Source: Gammaproteobacteria bacterium (lineage in GTDB: Bacteria > Pseudomonadota > Gammaproteobacteria > UBA6429 > Thiohalophilaceae). Taken from it: a stretch of 5,570 nucleotides of DNA. The translations under genes and the position numbers were made by a program. This document shows positions 1 through 5,570 of the stretch, piece by piece (the first letter of the stretch is position 1; each line of letters begins with the position of its first letter). The stretch spans positions 1-5,570 of the forward strand of contig JAHEIJ010000169.1 in the NCBI GenBank assembly GCA_024639445.1, read 5' to 3'. The notes beneath the pieces were generated by a model. It saw only the letters and a program-made list of their open reading frames with translations. It did not search any database and was not told where the DNA came from.

Positions 1-1
1 T

Positions 2-949
2 GTTCAGGAGCTTGATCAACTCAAGCGGCAACTTCGTAAGCAGGACCGTCAGCTTCAGAAGTTGCTAAAACAACAGCAAAAGTTACAACTGGACGTGGAA
101 AGCCAACGCGAGTTATTGGGTGAACAGGTTCGTGCGGCTTATATGATCGGCAGGCAGGAATATCTAAAGTTGTTGCTCAATCAACAGGATCCGGTCGTGA
201 TGGGGCGTGTCATGGCTTATTACAAGTACTTCAACCAGGCACGTCAGGGTCGCATTCAGCAGGCATTGCAGAGTATTGCGCAGCTGGATCAGGTGAGTCG
301 CCGCCTGGAAAAGGAAAAACGGGTCCTGCAAACCATGCGGGATGAGCAAAAAGCCAAGAAACAGGCACTGGAAAAGAGCAATCGCCAACGCGCACAACTG
401 GTGGCGCAGTTGGGTCAGGAAATTCATTCCAAGGAAGAACAAATCAAGCAGCTACGGCAAAACGAGCAACAGCTCAAGGCGGTGCTTGAAGCGATTGAAG
501 ATAGCCTCGCCGATATTTTATCGTCGGAACAACAACGTAACTTTGCTGCCTATAAAGGGAGACTGACCTGGCCGGCGCGAGGTAAGGTCGATAATCATTA
601 CGGTCAGTCACGCCACAAGGGGCAGCTAAAGTGGAACGGCGTTGTGATCCAGGCCCGTGAAGGTAATAGCGTGCATGCTGTGTCCCGGGGGCGAGTTGCC
701 TATGCGGACTGGCTGCGGGGCTACGGTCTGTTAGTGATTCTGGATCATGGCGATGGCTACATGAGTTTGTATGGCCATAATCAAAGCCTGTTGAAGGAAG
801 TTGGCGACTGGGTGGAAGCGGATGAAGCCATTGCCAATGTGGGCAGTAGCGGCGGGCAGCAATCTGCCGGACTGTATTTTGAAATCCGTCACAACGGCCG
901 TCCCGCTAATCCGGCCAAATGGTGTGGCCAGCCTCGCCGACAAGGCTGA
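2..949 (+). CDS. envC: EnvC-type murein hydrolase activator (degenerate LytM/M23 domain), 5' end outside window
   Basis: The frame is open from base 2, so the gene is cut by the window edge; the TTG at 62 is an internal Leu codon, not a start. The visible 315 residues begin with a long Gln/Lys/Arg-rich coiled coil (about residues 1-180), including the EnvC-like stretch LKLLLNQQDP. A LytM domain follows (about 187-310). All four zinc ligands of active M23 peptidases are replaced: the HxxxD site reads W211-NGV-V215, and the HxH site reads G290-L-Y292 in AGLYFEIR. Only the third-position His of LYGHNQS (H259) remains. E. coli EnvC is degenerate in the same way: it is recruited by FtsEX and activates the amidases AmiA/AmiB for septal peptidoglycan splitting. 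A periplasmic activator role is therefore inferred. The signal peptide would lie upstream of the window. The gene precedes ctpA and yibQ, the usual neighbours. The exact FtsX partner cannot be judged. Confidence 0.93.
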   Translation, partial: VQELDQLKRQLRKQDRQLQKLLKQQQKLQLDVESQRELLGEQVRAAYMIGRQEYLKLLLNQQDPVVMGRVMAYYKYFNQARQGRIQQALQSIAQLDQVSRRLEKEKRVLQTMRDEQKAKKQALEKSNRQRAQLVAQLGQEIHSKEEQIKQLRQNEQQLKAVLEAIEDSLADILSSEQQRNFAAYKGRLTWPARGKVDNHYGQSRHKGQLKWNGVVIQAREGNSVHAVSRGRVAYADWLRGYGLLVILDHGDGYMSLYGHNQSLLKEVGDWVEADEAIANVGSSGGQQSAGLYFEIRHNGRPANPAKWCGQPRRQG

Positions 950-972
950 TTAGTTCTGGTTAGCCAAAAAAG

Positions 973-999
973 TTTACTGTAATATCAACCGACTATAAT
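973..999 (+). promoter_or_regulatory. Candidate sigma70 promoter upstream of ctpA
   Basis: The AT-rich gap between envC and ctpA contains a perfect TATAAT at 994-999, preceded by TTTACT at 973-978 (four of six matches to TTGACA). The spacer is 15 bases, shorter than the preferred 17. Transcription would start near 1006, leaving a leader of roughly 37 bases before the ctpA ATG. This would allow ctpA and the genes after it to be expressed separately from envC. The -10 is strong by sequence; the -35 is weak, so an activator may be involved or the match may be chance in AT-rich DNA. Confidence 0.42.
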
Positions 1000-1017
1000 T
1001 ATTAGTTTATAACCGAC
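987..1017 (+). repeat. Direct repeat AACCGAC flanking the -10 box
   Basis: The heptamer AACCGAC occurs at 987-993, directly before the TATAAT box, and again at 1011-1017. The starts are 24 bases apart, and each copy is preceded by an AT-rich stretch (atatc and tttat). The placement around the candidate promoter start region would suit a two-site operator, but a seven-base repeat is short and no regulator is known to me for it. The function is speculative. Confidence 0.3.
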
Positions 1018-1027
1018 CGGAAGGCTC

Positions 1028-1033
1028 AGGAGA
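1028..1033 (+). promoter_or_regulatory. Ribosome binding site of ctpA
   Basis: AGGAGA lies nine bases before the ATG at 1043, giving a good Shine-Dalgarno match at workable spacing. It supports 1043 as the start. The encoded N-terminus is a short charged segment followed by a hydrophobic core, as expected for an exported protein. Confidence 0.75.
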
Positions 1034-1042
1034 CCATTTCCC

Positions 1043-2359
1043 ATGAACGCTTTTACCCGCAACACGCTTATTTTGCTTCTGGGCTTGTTGCTCGGTGTCT
1101 CGCTCGCAATCGCGCGGGGAGTTTTAGCCGAAAAACCACAGCAAAACGCCGTCGCCGGTCTACCGCTGGAAACTGTTCGTACCCTCAGCGAGGTGTTCGA
1201 CAAAATCAAGCACAACTATGTAGAAGACGTGGAAGACAAGGCGCTGCTCGACAATGCCATTAGCGGTATGTTGACCGGTCTCGATCCCCATTCAACCTAT
1301 CTGGATGCGAAGGCATTTGAGGAACTGCGAGTCGGTACGACCGGTGAGTTCGGCGGGCTCGGAATCGTGGTGGGTATGGAAGACGGATTTGTTAAAGTCA
1401 TTTCACCTATCGACGATACCCCCGCACAACGGGCAGGCGTGAAAGCCGGTGATTTGATTATTCGTCTGGATGAAAAACCGGTGAAAGGTATGAGCCTGGA
1501 TGATGCGGTGAAAATGATGCGCGGCAAGCCCGGCTCTGAAATCGAGCTAACCATCGTACGTAAGGATGAAGATCAACCGCTGAAGTTCAATATTACCCGT
1601 GATCGTATCCGGGTGAAGAGCATTAAAGCACGCATGCTGGAACCCGGTTACGCCTATGTGCGGATATCCCAGTTCCAGGAGCGCACCGGCAAGGAACTCC
1701 ATAACGCCATTAGTAAATTGAAAAAGGAGAACAAGGGCCCACTGAAAGGCATGGTGCTGGATCTGCGTAATAACCCGGGTGGCCTGCTGGATGCCTCCGT
1801 GATGGTATCCGATACCTTCCTGGAGCGAGGTACTGTAGTGTCAGTGAAGGGACGCACCGAAGATAACAAGTTGAGCCAGGCAGCCACCCCGGGCGATATT
1901 CTGAAAGGGGCGCCCATCGTGGTATTGGTGAATGAAGGATCGGCATCCGCCTCTGAAATTGTTGCCGGTGCCCTGCAGGATCATAAACGCGCCGTCATCA
2001 TGGGGCAGAAAACCTTTGGTAAAGGATCAGTGCAGACCGTGATCCCGCTAGGTAATAATAGTGCGCTTAAGTTAACCACCGCGCGTTACTACACCCCCTC
2101 CGGCCGTTCTATCCAGGCTGAAGGCATTGTTCCCGATATTGAACTGGAACACCTGCAAGTCGCCGCTAAAGATGATAATGGCTTCAAGCCATTGAAAGAG
2201 GCGGACCTGTCAGGCCATTTGGAAAACAGGAAGGGCGCTGGCAGGAAGAATGCGGACAAACCGAAGAACGGCGACCTGTTAGCGCTCGCCAGCGATGACT
2301 ATCCGGTCTATGAAGCGCTGAATCTGCTGAAGGGATTAAATCTGTTAAGTCAGAAATAG
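1043..2359 (+). CDS. ctpA: Periplasmic C-terminal processing protease, S41A family, with PDZ domain
   Basis: This 438-residue protein has a Sec signal peptide: Arg6, a Leu-rich core at 8-24, and probable cleavage after VLA at residue 29. A short helical region follows (40-95), then a PDZ domain (about 98-190, with GEFGGLGIVV as carboxylate-binding loop and AGDLI), then the S41 protease core (about 195-370). The catalytic Ser302 lies in GSASASE and Lys327 in TFGKGSVQ, 25 residues apart, with Gln331 four residues later. This spacing is identical to the Ser/Lys/Gln triad of CtpB and to the Ser/Lys spacing of E. coli Prc, so the enzyme looks active. The C-terminal part has a Lys/Arg/Gly-rich low-complexity stretch (about 396-411) before a final helix. 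The length suits the CtpA subfamily and is much shorter than Prc. It cleaves proteins near their C-termini in the periplasm. In Pseudomonas aeruginosa, CtpA with its adaptor LbcA degrades peptidoglycan cross-link hydrolases, which fits the envC and yibQ neighbours. The substrates here are unknown. Confidence 0.96.
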   Translation: MNAFTRNTLILLLGLLLGVSLAIARGVLAEKPQQNAVAGLPLETVRTLSEVFDKIKHNYVEDVEDKALLDNAISGMLTGLDPHSTYLDAKAFEELRVGTTGEFGGLGIVVGMEDGFVKVISPIDDTPAQRAGVKAGDLIIRLDEKPVKGMSLDDAVKMMRGKPGSEIELTIVRKDEDQPLKFNITRDRIRVKSIKARMLEPGYAYVRISQFQERTGKELHNAISKLKKENKGPLKGMVLDLRNNPGGLLDASVMVSDTFLERGTVVSVKGRTEDNKLSQAATPGDILKGAPIVVLVNEGSASASEIVAGALQDHKRAVIMGQKTFGKGSVQTVIPLGNNSALKLTTARYYTPSGRSIQAEGIVPDIELEHLQVAAKDDNGFKPLKEADLSGHLENRKGAGRKNADKPKNGDLLALASDDYPVYEALNLLKGLNLLSQK

Positions 2360-2369
2360 TCGCTCACTC

Positions 2370-3194
2370 ATGCTGGCCCGGCAGAATATGATCCGCATTA
2401 TAATCGGTGGATTATTATTGTCGGGCTGGCTGGCGTCCCATGCTGACACGCCAGTTACTCCGATCATCAGTATTATCATTGATGATCTGGGATATCAGTA
2501 CAAACTTGGCCAGCGCGCAGTCAGACTAAATGGCAACATCACCTGCGCATTTTTACCGAACGCGCCATATGCACGACGCCTGGCTGAGCAGGCACATCAG
2601 CAGCAGAAAGAAGTCATGCTGCATTTACCCATGGAAGCGGAAACTGAAAATCACCTGGGTTCCGGTGCGTTAACGCAGTGTATGTCGGAAAAGGATTTTA
2701 AAAGCCTCGTACACAGTAATCTGGCTACCATTCCCCATGTGCGGGGCTTCAATAATCACATGGGGAGTCGCTTGACCAAAAGCACTCGCCTGATGGGTTG
2801 GTTGATGCAGGCGGCGATGTTCAGGGATGATCTCTATTTTGTTGACAGTCGCACGACGACGGAAAGTGTGGCACAGCAGGAAGCCGAGCGGCGTCGTATT
2901 GCCGCAACCCGGCGGGATGTTTTTCTCGACTACGAACGCAGCGCCGGTATTGTCGCCGAGCAATTGATTGAGCTGGTTCGGCATGCCAAACGCCAGGGCA
3001 CAGCCCTGGCGATCGGCCACCCTTATCCGGAAACGCTTGCTACGCTTGAAGTCTGGCTGCCTACGCTAGAACAACAGGGCATCAAGCTGGTACCGGTTTC
3101 TGAATTGATACGTATCAGACAACAAAGGAGGATCTTACCATGGCAAATGTCCTCGTCCCACTCGCCCAGGGTTGCGAAGAACTCGAAGCAGTAA
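2370..3194 (+). CDS. yibQ: YibQ-type divergent polysaccharide deacetylase family protein, exported
   Basis: The 274-residue product starts 10 bases after the ctpA stop, so it is almost certainly co-transcribed. An alternative ATG at 2388 (residue 7, MIRIII) gives a more typical signal peptide. Neither start has a clear Shine-Dalgarno, so translation may depend on coupling to ctpA. The signal peptide ends near ASHA-D (about residue 25). Family motifs in order are IIIDDLG (D38, D39), HLPME (H85), NNHMGS (H130), YFVDSRTT (D159), RDVFLD (D187) and AIGHPYPET (H217), all in the expected places for the divergent deacetylase fold. The metal site therefore appears intact, although the true substrate of this family is not established; a role in periplasmic envelope metabolism is inferred. 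The recognisable domain ends around LVPVSELI (residue 247). The last 22 or so residues are basic and Ser-rich and run 55 bases into the next gene, so they look like a non-conserved tail. Confidence 0.9.
   Translation: MLARQNMIRIIIGGLLLSGWLASHADTPVTPIISIIIDDLGYQYKLGQRAVRLNGNITCAFLPNAPYARRLAEQAHQQQKEVMLHLPMEAETENHLGSGALTQCMSEKDFKSLVHSNLATIPHVRGFNNHMGSRLTKSTRLMGWLMQAAMFRDDLYFVDSRTTTESVAQQEAERRRIAATRRDVFLDYERSAGIVAEQLIELVRHAKRQGTALAIGHPYPETLATLEVWLPTLEQQGIKLVPVSELIRIRQQRRILPWQMSSSHSPRVAKNSKQ
3124..3131 (+). promoter_or_regulatory. Strong ribosome binding site of the DJ-1 family gene, inside yibQ
   Basis: AAAGGAGG is a near-complete Shine-Dalgarno eight bases before the ATG at 3140, much stronger than any signal at yibQ or the DUF389 gene. 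It decides the start at 3140. In the yibQ frame the same bases form tandem AGG-AGG codons (Arg253-Arg254), so the tail of yibQ appears to have been shaped by the need for this site. Confidence 0.85.
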
Positions 3195-3697
3195 CGATTA
3201 TTGATTTGTTGCGTCGCGCCGGTATCAATGTGATCACCGTTGGCCTGAATGATCAACCGGTCAGGGCGAGTCGCGGTACGGTGCTGATTCCGGACACTAC
3301 CCTGGATGCTGTTATGCAGCATGAATTCGACATGCTTGTGCTGCCCGGCGGCTTGCCCGGCGCGGATAATCTCAACAGTGACTCACGCATCCACCGATTA
3401 CTGAAGCAAATGACGGTGGCGAACAAATACACTGCCGCTATCTGTGCCGCGCCGAAAGTCCTGGCCACGGCCGGCTTGTTGAATGGCAAACATGCCACCA
3501 GTTTTCCCGGTAGCATGGACGGGATTGAAACAGTGGACATGGTGTATGAGCAGCAGGCGGTGGTGATTGACGGCAAGCTGATTACGTCACGTGGACCCGG
3601 CACGGCCATGGACTTCGCCTTGACCCTGATCGAGCAACTCGCAGGCAAAGCCAGGCGTGATGAAGTTGAAGCACCATTGCAACGGCCCGCTGCCTGA
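3140..3697 (+). CDS. DJ-1/PfpI family protein, YajL-like
   Basis: This 185-residue cytosolic protein covers the whole DJ-1 fold and is close in length to human DJ-1 (189) and bacterial YajL. It has the N-terminal GCEELEAVT motif, where Glu16 corresponds to DJ-1 Glu18. The VLPGG turn is at 67-71, and the nucleophile elbow AAICAAPKVL carries Cys102, equivalent to DJ-1 Cys106. The oxidation-sensitive Cys and its partner Glu are thus both kept. Reported activities of this family (redox-dependent chaperone, protection against carbonyl or glyoxal damage) remain debated, so only a stress-protection role is inferred. The start is fixed by the strong AAAGGAGG site. The gene overlaps the yibQ end by 55 bases in another frame and overlaps the DUF389 start by one base (TGATG). 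The last 15 or so residues (ARRDEVEAPLQRPAA) form a short charged and proline-containing tail beyond the fold. yajL is the nearest named relative, but orthology is not proven. Confidence 0.92.
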   Translation: MANVLVPLAQGCEELEAVTIIDLLRRAGINVITVGLNDQPVRASRGTVLIPDTTLDAVMQHEFDMLVLPGGLPGADNLNSDSRIHRLLKQMTVANKYTAAICAAPKVLATAGLLNGKHATSFPGSMDGIETVDMVYEQQAVVIDGKLITSRGPGTAMDFALTLIEQLAGKARRDEVEAPLQRPAA

Positions 3698-4680
3698 TGC
3701 GAATTATCGATGTCATTACCGACTGCGGGCATACTGATACCGTTCAAGGCATTGCTGAGCAGTATGAGCTGGATGCATGGGTTATTCCTGCGCAAGATGA
3801 GCAACGTTGTATTACACGTTTACTCGTCAGACTCGACAAACAGCAGGCCGTACTGGATGCCCTGCAGGGCGCGTTAGGAAAACTCGATTTTTTTCGTATC
3901 CTGCTTATTCCCCTGGACGGTGCCCTGCCGCGCCCAAGCAAAGAAGAAATAGAAGTAGACAAACGCCGGGCCAAAACACTCAGTCGCGAAGAGTTATACC
4001 AGGAAATCAGCAACGCGAGTGAAATCAATAATAACTTTCTCTTCATGGTGGTGTTGTCCACCATTGTGGCAGCTATCGGCTTGCTGGAGAATAATGTCGC
4101 GGTAATCATTGGGGCGATGGTGATTGCGCCCTTGCTGGGGCCCAACATCGCGCTGTCATTCGCCACGGCCCTGGGTGATCGTGACCTGGCCTGGTCGGCG
4201 CTCAGGACTAACCTGGCCGGCCTGGGCCTGGCGCTCTTAATCTCTTTAGTGATTGGCTTTTTCTGGCCCTACTCGCTTGATACCCCGGAGCTCATCAGCC
4301 GCACCGATGTGGGTCTGGACGGAATCGTTTTGGCGCTCGCTTCGGGGGCGGCCGCAGTCTTGTCTCTCGCCTCGGGTTATAGCATGTCATTAGTTGGCGT
4401 GATGGTGGCGGTGGCCCTGTTGCCGCCGACGGCCACCCTGGGTTTAATGTTGGGCGCCGGCCAGTATCAAAACGCCCTGGGCGCCGGTTTGTTACTTGCA
4501 GTGAATGTGGTCTGCGTTAATTTATCCGGCAAGCTGGTGTTTTTACTCAAAGGGATTAAACCGCGTACCTGGCTGGAAAAGCGCAAGGCGCGCCAATCCA
4601 TGAAGACCTATGTCATTTTCTGGTTGGTGGTGTTAGTCGTGCTGATTATCGTGATGCAGGTACGCACCACTTATCTATAG
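3697..4680 (+). CDS. DUF389 / TIGR00341 family inner-membrane protein of unknown function
   Basis: This 327-residue protein starts with the ATG sharing its A with the TGA of the DJ-1 gene. No Shine-Dalgarno is visible, so reinitiation after the upstream stop is likely. Residues 1-75 form a soluble domain with alternating strand-like and helix-like segments, perhaps a small ferredoxin-like fold. A charged linker follows (78-110, rich in Lys, Glu and Arg). Seven hydrophobic segments lie at about 113-130, 133-157, 168-192, 208-227, 229-250, 259-284 and 304-321. Family-typical stretches are ENNVAVIIGAMVIAPLLGPN in segment 2 and VALLPPTATLG in segment 5; their Gly/Pro-rich helices suggest a transporter-like or channel-like core. 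The RKAR-rich loop at about 286-303 would be cytoplasmic by the positive-inside rule. No function is firmly established for this family. The coupled DJ-1 neighbour hints at stress physiology, but that is inference only. Confidence 0.9.
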   Translation: MRIIDVITDCGHTDTVQGIAEQYELDAWVIPAQDEQRCITRLLVRLDKQQAVLDALQGALGKLDFFRILLIPLDGALPRPSKEEIEVDKRRAKTLSREELYQEISNASEINNNFLFMVVLSTIVAAIGLLENNVAVIIGAMVIAPLLGPNIALSFATALGDRDLAWSALRTNLAGLGLALLISLVIGFFWPYSLDTPELISRTDVGLDGIVLALASGAAAVLSLASGYSMSLVGVMVAVALLPPTATLGLMLGAGQYQNALGAGLLLAVNVVCVNLSGKLVFLLKGIKPRTWLEKRKARQSMKTYVIFWLVVLVVLIIVMQVRTTYL

Positions 4681-4721
4681 AACAGTCGTTGTTTTTCCGT
4701 CTTATACCCCACTGAGTTCGA

Positions 4722-5147
4722 TTAATCCTGTTCGGCAGGGTCTTCTTTTGGTTCCTGCTCATTCAAATCCAGGCTTGCGGAATTGATACAGTAACGCTGT
4801 CCAGTGGGCGCCGGGCCATCCGGAAACACATGGCCGAGATGGGAACCGCAATTACGACAATGTACTTCAATGCGCCGCATGCCGTGACTTTGATCCTCGT
4901 GGGTGGCGACAGCCTGCTCATCGATCGGTTGCCAGTAACTGGGCCAGCCGGTGCCAGAATCAAATTTGGTATCTGACTCAAACAGGGGCTGGCCACAGCC
5001 GGCACACACGTAAGTCCCTGCCGTTTTGCAATCGTGGTATTTGCCGCTAAAGGCAGGCTCCGTTCCTTGCTGGCGCATGACACGGAATTGCTCCGGCGTC
5101 AGGCTGGTCTGCCATTCAGTTTCGGTTTTTTCAGTTTTCTTGCTCAT
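4722..5147 (-). CDS. msrB: Peptide-methionine (R)-S-oxide reductase MsrB
   Basis: The 141-residue protein is a complete stand-alone MsrB, which reduces the R-epimer of methionine sulfoxide in proteins. Two CxxC pairs that bind structural zinc are present: C48/C51 (CAGC) and C97/C100 (CRNC). The catalytic Cys120 sits in RYCINSASL, with His103 and His106 in GSHLGHVFPDGP. The second Cys that many relatives carry in the CGWPS segment is Thr66 here (FDSGTGWPS). The resolving thiol may therefore be C40, or thioredoxin may act directly. There is no signal peptide, so it is cytosolic. The C-terminus is an acidic, Gln/Glu-rich tail (about 127-141) outside the fold. The ATG at 5145-5147 has only a weak AGAGTG-like site upstream. 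The gene lies 65 bases downstream of the TRAP permease gene on the same strand and converges on the DUF389 gene. It may share the TRAP transcript or use its own promoter; neither is clear. Confidence 0.95.
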   Translation of the reverse strand: MSKKTEKTETEWQTSLTPEQFRVMRQQGTEPAFSGKYHDCKTAGTYVCAGCGQPLFESDTKFDSGTGWPSYWQPIDEQAVATHEDQSHGMRRIEVHCRNCGSHLGHVFPDGPAPTGQRYCINSASLDLNEQEPKEDPAEQD

Positions 5148-5212
5148 GTCACTCTATGGATAAACGTGATTCAAAGTTGCCGTTGCTCTGAATTGATAAC
5201 TATAGAACACGC

Positions 5213-5570
5213 TCAGCCGCCGTATACCAGATCCGGTAACCAGGTTGCCAGCACGGGCCAGAGAGCAAGCAGGCCGAGAGCCAATAATTGAATCGCGACA
5301 AAAGGCATCACGCCGCGATAGATATCGCCGGTGCGAACTTCCACGGGGGCAACACCACGCAAATAAAACAGGGCAAAGCCGAACGGTGGTGTCAGGAACG
5401 AGGTTTGCAGGTTAATGGCGATCATCACGCCAAGCCAGACCGGATCCAGCCCGAGCGCTAGCAGAATCGGCGCGACGATGGGTACCACCACGAAGGTGAT
5501 TTCAATAAAGTCGAGAATGAAACCCAGCAGAAACATGACCAGCATAACCACCAGCATGGCGCCGAAGACC
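5213..5570 (-). CDS. TRAP transporter large permease (DctM type), C-terminal fragment cut by window end
   Basis: The frame is open to the right edge, so only the last 118 residues are visible; the ATG at 5555-5557 is internal. The piece holds three hydrophobic regions. The first contains GFILDFIEITFVVVPIVAP, the second runs from WLGVMIAINLQTSFLTPPFG to LFYLRGVAP, and the last is rich in Leu and Ala before the C-terminal DLVYGG. The N-L-Q-T-S-F-L-T-P-P-F-G signature is typical of DctM large subunits of tripartite ATP-independent periplasmic transporters. These use an ion gradient and a periplasmic binding protein to import organic acids or related solutes. The FLDFIEI form is typical of a longer DctM subgroup with poorly known substrates. 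The binding-protein and small-permease genes should lie to the right, outside the window. The substrate cannot be told from this fragment. Confidence 0.92.
   Translation of the reverse strand, partial: VFGAMLVVMLVMFLLGFILDFIEITFVVVPIVAPILLALGLDPVWLGVMIAINLQTSFLTPPFGFALFYLRGVAPVEVRTGDIYRGVMPFVAIQLLALGLLALWPVLATWLPDLVYGG

Noticed and set aside
342..566. Open frame of 74 residues inside envC on the same strand.
   Set aside because: It lies wholly within the coiled-coil coding region in another frame, shows no family resemblance, and is a shadow.
944..971. Hairpin GGCTGA/TTAGCC with a 10-base loop at the envC stop, followed by AAAAAA.
   Set aside because: The run after the stem is A on the plus strand, not T, and on the minus strand the T run comes before the stem. 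It is not an intrinsic terminator in either direction.
3253..3804. A 183-residue open frame on the minus strand across the DJ-1 gene, and other long minus-strand frames across ctpA and the DUF389 gene.
   Set aside because: They lie antisense to clearly conserved genes, have no recognisable motifs, and are rich in Ser, Arg and Pro, as expected for shadow frames.
4681..4721. Possible terminator between the convergent DUF389 and msrB genes (TTTTT at 4692-4696).
   Set aside because: Only a three-base stem (AAC/GTT) precedes the T run, and no T run follows a stem on the minus strand, so neither direction is supported.
4675..5209. Ten-base direct repeat CTATAGAACA at 4675-4684 and 5200-5209, bracketing msrB.
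   Set aside because: Several ten-base repeats are expected by chance in a window of this length. The first copy includes the DUF389 stop codon, and no transposase or other insertion sign is present.
5148..5212. A separate promoter for msrB in the 65-base gap on the minus strand.
   Set aside because: TTATCA and TTGAAT-like boxes can be picked out, but both match the consensus poorly and a weak pair is expected in any AT-rich gap.

Overview
The window looks like chromosomal core DNA of a gammaproteobacterium. The best clue is the order envC - ctpA - yibQ, which matches the envC-like/ctpA/yibQ arrangement of Pseudomonas and many environmental gammaproteobacteria. Enterobacterales have envC-yibQ without this ctpA. 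Base composition is moderate and even, and no mobile element, tRNA, rRNA or CRISPR array is visible. The genus cannot be fixed from this piece.

Plus strand, left to right: the 3' part of envC (cut by the window start), a 93-base gap holding a candidate promoter, ctpA (S41 C-terminal processing protease), yibQ (divergent polysaccharide deacetylase), a DJ-1/PfpI-family gene resembling yajL, and a seven-helix DUF389 membrane protein. From ctpA to the DUF389 gene everything is tightly packed: a 10-base gap, then a 55-base overlap, then a one-base TGATG overlap. This suggests one transcript, with the last two genes translationally coupled. The first three products are exported and belong to envelope or peptidoglycan maintenance. 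The DJ-1 protein is cytosolic and the DUF389 protein is in the inner membrane.

Minus strand, from the right edge inward: the C-terminal end of a TRAP-transporter large permease (DctM type, cut by the window end), then after 65 bases msrB (methionine-R-sulfoxide reductase). msrB runs convergently into the DUF389 gene, with 41 bases between the two stop codons and no recognisable intrinsic terminator.

Most of the window is recognisable family content. The least understood part is the DJ-1/DUF389 pair attached to the end of a cell-wall operon. DUF389 has no firmly established function, and the overlap architecture (a strong Shine-Dalgarno made of tandem AGG codons inside yibQ, then TGATG) points to deliberate co-expression. 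I did not find convincing evidence of a wholly new system.
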